A stretch of DNA of 64,000 nucleotides from Pogonophryne albipinna. Lineage: Eukaryota; Chordata; Actinopteri; Perciformes; Artedidraconidae. The notes beneath the pieces were generated by a model. The model was not told where the DNA came from. It made no database searches and saw only the letters and a list, made by a program, of their open reading frames with translations. Of the stretch, positions 37,227 through 46,800 are shown one piece after another; position 1 is the first letter of the stretch, and each line of letters opens with the position of its first letter. The translations under genes and the position numbers were made by a program. Location: positions 5,127,804 to 5,191,803 of the forward strand of contig CM053263.1 in assembly GCA_028583405.1 (NCBI GenBank). Direction: 5' to 3'.

Positions 37227-37519
37227 CTACGACAGCTGAACATACGCGGCGGGGAAGAGACCAACGCGACCGCGACAATGTCCCTTCCACCAGCCCTCGT
37301 CAATCATCTCGATGTTGGTGATGACATCATCTGGGTTGAAGGAGATCTCATCACCAGCCTCTGTGTGGAAAAGAAGAGGATTTGTTCTCACAAATGTCAA
37401 GATATAATAATGAAATGTCCAAAAAAATGAAGAATTGAAAAGTGTCATACCTCCTTCGTAGTCGTAAATTGCTACAGCCGTCTGGCCAGTCGACAGGTCT
37501 TCATAGTCATTATCGTCGG
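37227..37519 (-). CDS. hcls1: hcls1 SH3 domain exons
   Basis: Exons 37451-37519 and 37227-37360 join at GGAG|AG to encode the SH3 domain. Landmarks are [17 protein letters not shown] (ALYDY motif), [15 protein letters not shown], and [13 protein letters not shown], where the usual FPANYV reads FPAAYV. The two Trp residues and the conserved Tyr of the ligand surface are present. The preceding [10 protein letters not shown] supplies a Tyr motif like those phosphorylated in mammalian HS1. Confidence 0.9.
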
Positions 37520-40500
37520 CTGTGAAGGGAACATAGAAATTAATATTTGTTCTATCAAAGGTTTGACGTGTAACTGACTGCCAGGCTTGGGGAGTAACAA
37601 GATTACGTATCAATCAGGATGCAAAAGAAGGTAACTGTATTCCCATGCAGTTACATTAAAGAAATAGGTTATCAGATTACTGTTAAAAAAAAAATAGAGA
37701 ATACTAGCAGGTGTTGATATTGAGGTAATCCAAAAGGTAGGATTAGGTTACATTACTTATATATTGGTATACTCAGTTTTGGTTACAGATTATATTTTGT
37801 GACATGTAACTAGTCATTGTAACGGATTCCATTTTTAAAGTAACCCTCCCAACCAGACCTGGGGTCGCAGGAGGAGGCGGATCAGCAAGTTCCTCGTACT
37901 CTCCCTCATCCTCCTCCTCATCCTCCTCCTTATCTGCAGACAGACCTGGGGGTGCAGGAGGAGGCGGGTCAGCGAGTTCCTCGTACTCTCCCTCATCCTC
38001 CTCCTCATCCTCCTCCTTATCTGCAGACAGACCTGGGGGTGCAGGAGGAGGCGGGTCAGCGAGTTCCTCGTACTCTCCCTCATCCTCCTCCTCCTCCACA
38101 TCTGCAAACATGTCTGGGGGTGGGTGGGCCTCCAGGGAGTTGGAATCCTCTGAGCGCGGGGGCAGCTCCGGGGGCTCCTCGTACACTGATTCCTCCTGAA
38201 AACATCACAGCATGTCTTCAACTTCATGTTCTCAAATCCTGGAGGTGACTTTAGGATTTTAGTATATCACCTAATCTCAGTGTACGTCTGTTCTGTGTTT
38301 TCCAGATTTCTCAAACAATTTTAAACATCTATGTGAACAAATATTTCCCTAGTTACACCCTGTTTTCTTACCCAAACAGAGATGATAGCCAGAACTAAAG
38401 TAACTCATTTCATTAATGAATCTGCAGATTAGTGTCCTTAAAATGTTAGAAAACAGTGAAAAACATTACGTTTCTAAAGTGCAAGGTCTGGTTTTGGCAG
38501 TACATAAGCCTATTATATTCCGTTTAATGATATAAAACAGAGAAACCCAGGAACTCTCTATAAGAGAGATGCTGAAAACAGCATCTTCTGCAATTTAAGC
38601 ATGAGCAAATTAGTCGTTAATCAAAATAGTTGGGATTCGTTAACAAAAATATGGATGAATCTTTTGTTTAGTATAATTTGTTTGAATCAGTGTCTTACCT
38701 CTGGTTCTGGTTCAGGTATTTCTTGTATCTCTGGCATGTGGTGTTGGATATCTGGTGGCGGCATTTCATCCTCCACCTCTGGAGCCACATCTGGAACAGG
38801 TGGTGGACGGATTTCCTCCTCTCTTCTGCTCTCCTCCTACAGGGAACACACATTCATTAACACGCATATTAACCTTTAGTTTATTTGCTAATATAATGTT
38901 GACAGTGTGTTACCTCTTGTCTGCGTTTGGCAGCCTCGCGCTCTTTGCTCTCTCTGGCTTGTCTCCTCGCTCTCTCTTCTTCTGCTTTCTTCTTGTCTTG
39001 TTCATCTGAAGCCTTCGCCATGTTCTCAAAACGTGCCTTCAGTTTCCCTGCGCCCGCGCTTGCTGCAGAAACGGATACAAACATATATAATGTGGCTTAA
39101 AGGTCCCCTATTATACTGTTTTTCATCAATATATAATATGTCTCAGATATATACAAAACATGTCTCTGTGTTTGGCTCCAAACACCAAACAGATCATATT
39201 TGCAGCATCCCATAATCCCCTCTGCTTCAGCCCTGTTTCAAAAGTGCTGATTCTCTGTCTGTTACTTTAGATGTTTTATCATGGTTACACCTTATCGCTG
39301 GTGGCTTGATTTGTTCACAGAAAGATGGCGCAGTAGAGTTTATTGTAGTGAGTGGAAAAATGGACTCACAGGCCTCTAATGGTTGTGTCTTTTCATACGC
39401 AGAGGAAGGGGAGTCCATGTCTGAGAAGCCGACTGCACTCTGAAAGAGATCAATAGTTTCCAAAAGTCCAGATAGATTCAATATATACCCTTAACTATGT
39501 TACATTTGTCCATACCGACATGTGCAGGAATAATAAGTTAATAACTAAAATGGTTCAAGTATGGGTCCACAATATAGCTTTATCTCAGCCAATTAAATAC
39601 CACAGTTTGCACAAAAATATGTCCTCTCTACACCAAAACAGATATATTCTGCCAAGCCTCACACACCACTCTCCATACTACACACATATTAATTCATATT
39701 TCTATATACAGTATATTGATTTTTTCATACAACCACAGCAAGCTTGCACAAGCCTTTATTACCTGTGAATTACAGCCTTAACGCCCACCAATTCAAATGA
39801 CTAAAAAAGGCTAGAATTTGTGTTACAATTGTACTAAATAAAGATAAAATAAAATATATTAATGCCAGTAATGGCAATAATGTAACATCAACATGCCAAC
39901 ACTACCATTTTATTTAAGTTTAAATAATAACCTATAATCATTTACAAGAGAAATAAATAAAAAGTGAAATAACAGTTGCAGCTGTAATACTGACCTTATC
40001 CATGCGGTCAGCCTGAACTCCATAACGACCTCCAAAACCTGCTGAATAATCTAAACAGATCCATTTGATCAGCCTGACGTACTATAGTTACATTATATTT
40101 TAAAATACACACATGTGGATGTCTCCTTACCTTTTTGTGACTGATGTTTCTCCGTCTCGCTCTTATAATCATAGCCCAAAGCAGCTTTATCCACTTTCTC
40201 CTTCTCAACACCAAACTTCCCTCCAAATCCTTTTGAATAATCTGTACATTAAATAAATAAACACTGATCAGAAATCCTGGACAAAGGGTGTGAAAACAGA
40301 CGAATGCAACAACTATCACGGACCTTTCTGTGACTGGTGCTTCTCTGTTTCTCCTTTATAGTCGTACCCCAAAGCGGCTTTGTCCATCTTCTCCTTCTCC
40401 ACGCCGTACTTTCCTCCGAATCCCTTTGAGTAATCTAAAACATGTGGATTGTAGAGGAAATTCTGTGAGGTATTAGTTAACAAAAGTAGAAATATTGTAC

Positions 40501-43145
40501 TGTAGATGAAATTGCCCCTTTAATGTTACCTTTCTGAGATGTGTGTTGCTGTACCTCTCCTTTGTATTCAAAGCCCATGGCCGACTGCACAGAAACAAAG
40601 TTGCATTTAAGGTTATTCATTCTTTAAAGACCCCTTCTGTTCTGAACAGCGAATGTTCATTGTTGCCATTAATCGGAGATACAGGGTCCCTCGCTTTAAT
40701 AAAGTCAGACTGAAGCCCTCCAATGTGCACCAGTTTAAGAGATGAGCATGACCATAAGACTAGACAAGCTACATCAGGCCATCTACTGGCACCTAAACCC
40801 AGGACACATCTTCTGAAATCTTCAGTGACTTTATAAAGGAATGGAACTCATTGCCAAACTACCTTGCTGACATAGAGTCCAGAGCCTCTTTCAAGAAGAG
40901 ATTGAAGGGCCATCTTCTACTAATGACCATGTACCCTTGTGAGCTGTGAACCCTAACTTAATTTGATCTCATGCTTTGTACTGGTGGGTGTCTTGTGTCT
41001 CTTCATCCTTGGCTGAGATTGATATTGAAAGTGGATGAGATTGTTGATGATGTTGGAAATTGTTAATGATATTGGTGATGTTGTTAATGATGTCAGGAAT
41101 TATGTCTTGAATGTTGTTGTATTATTGTTGTTGTATTATGGTTGTATTGTTTTAAGTGTCGGACCCCAGGAAGAGTAGCTTTTGTCAAGAGCAAAAACTA
41201 ATGGGGATCCTTAATAAACATAAACCAGTCAATTCTAACAGTAAATACAGAGCTAAATCCCAGGTCAAATGCATGCTGAAGGGTCTTTGAGCATGTTTCT
41301 CTCACTGATGTTATGTTAAATGTTTGCTTTTCTTGTCTTAATACCTGTCCTTGTTAATGTTGCAAATGGATCTGCTGTGACCCAAGTGAAATGTCAGACT
41401 TGATCTGATTATTAAAGTAATATTGTATCGTACCTACCTTTTATTAAGTGCTTTGAATGGTTTGAAAACACTCTGCCTTAAAAGATCATTTGTGTCCGAT
41501 ATGGTTTTAACAGAAAAGCTGAACTAAACAGATATAGATTCTTACATTACATATTTGTTCTCCCTTATTTCAATTATTAATATCATGTTTCCACATCACA
41601 CGTGTGAAAGTTACTTGTTGGTGTACGATTCATTCCCGGACATGTTTTTATGCCTAAAATCAAATCATGATAGTAGTTACACGGGTTAAACTGAGATTTA
41701 GAAACTTATTTGAGTGCAATTCATTCAGTGAAGGTCAAACATCCAGGTGAAGTAACAATAATCAAATCAGATAAGAATGGATGTTTTTTAAGTCTCTTCT
41801 TCTCCTCACCTTGTCGACTCGATCTTTCTGAACACCGTATTTCCCACCGAAACCTTGTGCCCCATCTTTCTGAGAGGAGTGCTGCTCCACTTGTGCTACA
41901 TAGTCGTTCCCCAACGCCACCTTAAAAACAGAGATATAAAAATAAACAATCCAGCCTACAGTTTGTAGGAGCAAAGGATGACCTACATTGAATCTGGCAA
42001 TAAATAAGAGAATCCTATCATGATGTTTTGAGTGTCAAAAATGTGTTAACCTTGTCCATTCGGTCCTTTTCGACTCCAAACTTCCCTCCATATCCGTACG
42101 AGGCTTTGGGAGTGTGCTCCTTCTTCTTCCCCTGCTCGTGCTCCGCAACCACTTTGTTTCTGAGATCTGCAATACTGGGAGGTCACACAGGGTCAAACAC
42201 ACTGACACAGAGAAGCACAGCAGTACACACAATGATAAAAACATCTGTCATAGAAAAAACTAAGCAGGGTTGGGGAGGGGGATATAATTAGAAATACAAA
42301 GTCTTACATTCATGGGAAAAGAGAGATAGGGGTGTCATACCTGTTTTTTTCTCTGATATTTGAGGCTTTAATCTTAGATAAATGTTATTTTCTTATCCAA
42401 AATATATTACTTCAATCTCGGAAATACCCATCTCCGTAACTGATGGTGTAAATGCAACACTTCCTAATAAGTTATTCATGTAAATAAGTTGTTTATAAAT
42501 ATTTTTTTGGAACAGATACTGTACAGGTTTTGTATACCTGAAGAATATACAATATAAATAAGATAAATGCAGTGTCATGTTGTATGATGAACAGCTGAAG
42601 GTATGCTTCACAACAGCAATAACACCTTATAAACTCTTGAAAGTGTGAATTAGCGGTAAGTAAAGACATATTTGAGCCATCTCTAGGCCTATTCAGCACC
42701 ACTGCTTGTATTTATAGTCCCACCTATTCAAAGTGACTGTCACTGTCACATAGTCACCATCATATATTACCCATATTAGGAAAGACTCACTGCCTGCGAC
42801 TTGTGCTCCGCTCTCACTTCCTCTTCCTGTTGCTACACAGCACCATTTCTGTCCTGCATTTCTCGACAGTGTAAAGAATCGCTCAGGAGGTGTGCATCTC
42901 CTACCTGATGTGCTCCTGCCGTCCTGAACCCTCCACACTCTTTGCTCCCCACCTCTGCTCCTGCTCGGATATATCATTCTGAAACACACAACCAGGAAGG
43001 GTTTGAGTGACGCACACACCTTTATACAGTGATTCACATATCTGCAGGAAGTGTACAGTACCTCAAAGTCAGGGTCTGTCTCCCAGTCTTCCCCCTCTGT
43101 GGACACCTTCACGTTCACATTGTGGCCCACGACTGACTTCCACAT
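37227..43145 (-). CDS. hcls1: Cortactin-family protein HCLS1 (HS1), complete
   Basis: HS1 is the blood-cell relative of cortactin. It binds Arp2/3 and F-actin and is a Src-family/Syk kinase substrate. Fourteen coding exons join in one frame: 43062-43145, 42905-42978, 42051-42174, 41810-41920, 40530-40584, 40324-40434, 40131-40241, 39995-40050, 39370-39439, 38914-39062, 38699-38836, 37859-38195, 37451-37519 and 37227-37360. They total 1,623 nt, or 540 aa. It starts MWKSVVGH with an EDW motif (residues 19-21) equivalent to the Arp2/3-binding DDW. It then has 4.5 cortactin repeats, a charged helix, a Pro/acidic region and an SH3 domain ending in AAYVQLS. HS1 is preferred over cortactin because of the [25 protein letters not shown] and EGEYEEL stretches and because golgb1 is its neighbour, as in human. 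Confidence 0.92.
37588..37855. mobile_element. Short DNA transposon-like element next to an hcls1 splice donor
   Basis: On the minus strand the segment begins GTTGGGAGGGTTACTTT and ends 'gttactccccaa', a pattern of imperfect inverted ends that I recognise from an abundant fish element full of 'gttac' motifs. It starts about four bases into the intron after the donor of the 337-nt hcls1 exon. Target duplications could not be read. Confidence 0.55.
37859..38112 (-). repeat. hcls1: In-frame 87-bp tandem repeat in hcls1
   Basis: Within the exon 37859-38195 a unit of 87 bp (29 codons) is present about three times; for example, the 'tatctgcagacag' copies start 87 bp apart at 37931 and 38018. Each unit encodes [15 protein letters not shown] followed by [12 protein letters not shown]; the last copy (A-T-P variant) is cut by the splice donor. 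The exon also encodes [11 protein letters not shown]. Copies are nearly identical, so the expansion is recent or homogenised. Confidence 0.9.
39097..39320. mobile_element. Truncated TTAA-type MITE in hcls1 intron
   Basis: A TTAAAGGTCCCCTATTAT start at 39097, typical of a common fish MITE family, is followed by AT-rich body sequence. No matching right end is found before the next exon (39370), so the copy is truncated or heavily diverged. Confidence 0.45.
39995..42174 (-). CDS. hcls1: hcls1 cortactin-repeat exons (4.5 repeats)
   Basis: Exons 42051-42174, 41810-41920, 40530-40584, 40324-40434, 40131-40241 and 39995-40050, with the start of 39370-39439, encode the F-actin-binding 37-residue repeats. 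Each opens with a [12 protein letters not shown] motif and carries a DKxALGYDYK-like motif. The two 111-nt exons at 40324 and 40131 encode almost the same repeat ([18 protein letters not shown] versus [18 protein letters not shown]) with identical phases. Human HS1, as I recall it, has 3.5 repeats and cortactin 6.5. The extra unit here is best explained by tandem exon duplication. Confidence 0.88.
40640..41222 (+). mobile_element. LINE 3' fragment in hcls1 intron
   Basis: On the plus strand a frame encodes [19 protein letters not shown] followed shortly by MTMYPCEL and a stop, the usual C terminus of CR1/L2/Rex-type reverse transcriptase ORFs. A 3' region ends in 'ggaccccaggaagagtagct' and 'aatggggatccttaataaac', a tail I know from many fish LINE copies. 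The copy is 5'-truncated and inactive. It is antisense to hcls1. Confidence 0.7.
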
Positions 43146-43844
43146 CTGGGGAAGTAAAACACCATGAGCCACACTGAAGACAGTTTCTGAGTCATCATAT
43201 GTTCACATCTGGAAATATTTTGTTATATTTTTTAAAACTGTTATCAAAGCACTGAGCACTTTTTATTAACATAATAACTAAAAATAAGTAATGTGCAGCC
43301 ACAAGCTATGAACACAGTTTGGTGAAGTGTCAAAAAGGAAGTTATTCTCAACACAAAGCTTCATTTCCCCATAATGGAACACACTGCAGTACTTCTATAA
43401 AGTAAAGAGACACTCAACTACAAAAGAAACAGTATCATGATAACATATTATTTAAAAGAAATACTTCCTGTAATGCTTACAAGTTACACACTGATATAAC
43501 ATTGTTTCTCAATGGAGGCAAACACAGTATTCTCTTTATTCATTTAATAAATGCGAAGTTAGCAATTGTCCCTTTTACTATAATTGTTCATTGTAACATA
43601 TGTTGCCCATACAGGTGCATATTAAGATAATAAAATACATTAAATGTTAGCCCTTCCTATCTTACATTATTCTTTTTGCAGTTTTTTAAGTCAACCATGT
43701 CGCATTTTCCTAACGGTTTACAGTACATTGCCTTTAACTACGTCTCAATATGTACTTCCTTAATGACATTTAAAGGTGATTAAAATAAAAGCACATAGAT
43801 CTATGCTTTTTATAGTAAGTTTGAAGTAAACAAAATAACATTAC

Positions 43845-43940
43845 CTTTGAGTTGTCAGGGTATTATATCCGTGTTTAAGTGGATGTTAAACCGACACAGT
43901 GTTCTTGAAGTTCTTCAGTCAAGTGGTGACAGTTTAATGG
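43845..43940 (-). other. hcls1: hcls1 probable non-coding first exon
   Basis: The hcls1 ATG lies immediately after an acceptor (CCCCAG|ATG), so an upstream exon is required. The best candidate ends in AACTCAAAG|GTAATG at 43845. Its 5' boundary (taken here as about 43940) is a guess. Confidence 0.5.
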
Positions 43941-44784
43941 GCGACAAGTGAACGCGGATCTTGGGTACGTGAACGCGCGTTGATGTAAATAATGATAATG
44001 TCGTCTATTTTTATCGTACTTTAAATTATAACATTACAGGATCTTGTTATTTTAGTATGCAATATTTAATACAATATATAAATCAAGGGATTTCTGTAGG
44101 AGACCTTTAAAAAAAATAAGTAAGAAATGCTCACGGAAATCACAGACAAAGTGGTGATAAGAGTAAATGTGGAGTTTAAGGATATATAGGGGCTGCTAGC
44201 ACTAATGGTGTAAAACATAATCAGTTAAACGCATGAATAATTATGGGCTCTTATGTTAGTTACAGTTTCTGACCTTGAGAGTCCTTTTATAAACAGAATT
44301 GGTCAGCTTTGTGATTTAGCAGGTTGTGGTGTAGTTACAACACTGGGGGGCAGACACACATCATACACAGTATTAGGAAACAACTGGGTAATAATATCTC
44401 TAAGTACTCGCTGACCATAGTGACTACACATTAAAGGAAATGTTTGTTGTTTTTGGTGTTAAAAAAGCATCGTAAATTGGGCTCAGACGTCAACGTTTAG
44501 CCATGAACATTATTTTGTGTGAAAAAGTAGCTGAACATAGTGAATTCCTTTATCTCTTAAATTCTGGCAAATAAAAGCAAATGATTTGAAGGCAATAGAT
44601 TAATGTCCCTCCAGGAATTGTAAAATTCTGCATGAACAATTAAGTAAAACGTTGCTGAACCTATTTTTCATACCCACTGGCTCTATGTTATTGACTTAGA
44701 CGTAATACTCATCTGAACTCTTTTAACTTCCATCTTTAAGTTCACTGACATCAGTACAGACAGACACAGCTGATGTGTTTAATC
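43941..44784. other. hcls1-golgb1 intergenic region
   Basis: AT-rich DNA containing the hcls1 promoter side and the downstream flank of golgb1. I recognise no gene, repeat or clear core promoter element. Confidence 0.5.
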
Positions 44785-46662
44785 TTTATTCTGTGCTAAA
44801 AGAAAGTGAAAGTAACTTAACAAAAAGTCCCACAGAGAAGCATTATGTTTTAAAACCAGCAGTTCAATTGTTAAAATATCACAGTTGTTATGTCACTTCA
44901 ACATTTATAAATGTTTGCTCAATCATCGGATAACGTTTTGTTTTAATTTTATGAATTAAATAAAATCATTAACTGACAAAAGTACTACAGTAATTTAAAA
45001 TATACCAATGTGGTTTTTCTACACAAATGACAAAAATAATTAATGCTTGACAAGATCTGTCCCTGATCTAAACCACCATCACTTTTATTACATTTTAGTT
45101 TTCTATACAGCCCTTTTTAAAGTTATTTACAGTTAAAGTATATTTCAGTGTGTAACACATGAAGAACATAAACGTTGCAAAAGATGCGCACAGATCCTTC
45201 ACCAACACTCAGCGATTAAATAAACAGGAATCAAGAGGATGAAGTCAGTATGTGGATCATTCTGACTGCTCTGGCATTAAATGATGCTACATTAGAGTGG
45301 ATTATAATGGGATGGATATTGATAGGAAACACGGCAGTCTTTCTCCTCCGGAATGGATCCACACTGCGGTAACATTGTTCACCTGCTGTAAAAACGACAG
45401 AGCAAACTGTAAAATCTAAATCTGTGCAACAGAAGCCTGGATGGGGAGGGGATCTTATTGGATATGTTAGGAGGGAATACCCACTTCCACCTTACGTACA
45501 TAATAACAAATATCACAATAATGCTTTCTCGTGATTTATATAAGAGGAAAAGAAAAGGAAACACACTACAGGAATGTGTATGAGCAAATATTGCACTGTG
45601 CTCCAATGTTGTGCATGAAATGAGTAGAATAGGAAGAGACTGGATTATAACAGCATGTCCTGAGCCTCAAGCCATCTTCAAATTATAGTTGGACATTTTG
45701 ACAAATACGCTAGTTCACTGGAAGTGGATGGAAGATTTCCATCACTCAACAGCCAAACATTTCAATAGAAATCGGTAAAATTGACAAAACTGGTAAGTCC
45801 GTACTTGAAGTGACCCTTTTAAATCCAATACAAAGGCACATAAAGAACACCATCATGACACACTTCAGAAAGCAAACTTAATCTCCTGTGTCCTTCCTTC
45901 TCGGGTTTCCCTTGAAGTCATACACAAGCAACATAATTAAAACCATTAACAACAAACTAAATACATTTAAGTACTTTGGATAAAATATGAATGCTGCGTT
46001 CATGTTATTGGGAATAATCGGAAGTTTTCTTAGGTCCCTTGAAGACAGAATTTGTTATTTTAGGATGGTACACAACTTCATAATCTCATGTCATGAGACA
46101 ACAATGGTCATATCTAAAGCAGTAACATTTTACAGAAGTAAAAGTTGGGATACAGTAAGAAACTTAAATAATTAACACATTGCTTATCGATGTCTGCTCC
46201 TATGTTATTTGTAACATGGTTATACCGTAATTTGCTGTTCACGTGAAGTGACAGGAAAAATATACTGCTATCGTGTCGTGCTCTATCGAATTAATAAAAT
46301 ACTAAATTGTCTCTGTAACGTCCATGTTGGTGATTGTTAAATGGACTTTATATTAAGTCTTTCTAGTCTTCTGATCACTCAAAACGCGTTGTTGTTTTCA
46401 CATAACGGCTTAAAGCTAATAAAGGCAGAAGAACGACTTCCCAACTCTGTGGATTATCCGAGGGGCGTATGAATGCAGCATTAAGTCCTGTAAAGTGCAA
46501 TGTGTGTGTGGAGAGCCTCCTACACACCTTTTTATAATTGATGACATTAAAAATGAAAACAGATGGATGGCTTGGGTTAGGTCTGCGTCAAATTTCCATT
46601 TCCTTTCCCCTCCTCTCTCTAACTCTAGATCCTATTGGTCAGGTGTTTAAAGGGAGCGGTTC
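44785..46662 (-). other. golgb1: Probable golgb1 3' untranslated region
   Basis: The 1.9 kb after the golgb1 stop (46663-46665) has no coding potential. Minus-strand AATAAA signals are at 45084-45089 and 44785-44790. The exact 3' end cannot be fixed from sequence alone. Confidence 0.45.
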
Positions 46663-46800
46663 TCAGAGGAGCCCGCCCAGACACAGCAGCAGCAGGATGT
46701 GCACAGTGAGCAGATAGAGGCTGAGCAGCAGAGGGGTGCGCTGGCGGGAGCAGAAAGCCCCCCGCAACATCCGCATCAAGCTGGGGCCGCCTCTCCGAGC
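46663..46800 (-). CDS. golgb1: golgb1 last exon: C-terminal transmembrane anchor
   Basis: The 46-codon exon (stop included) encodes a basic stretch (MRMLRGAFCSRQRT), then PLLLSLYLLTVHILLLLCLG, and ends at GLL-stop. This is a tail anchor with essentially no lumenal tail, as expected for giantin. Phase 0 joins to the preceding exon 46900-46981. Confidence 0.92.
   Translation of the reverse strand, partial: ARRGGPSLMRMLRGAFCSRQRTPLLLSLYLLTVHILLLLCLGGLL

Noticed and set aside
37773..38186. Read-through C-terminal end of the hcls1 acidic exon
   Set aside because: The frame continues past the CCAG|GT donor into transposon sequence. Splicing at that donor is the only choice tested that keeps frame with the SH3 exons.
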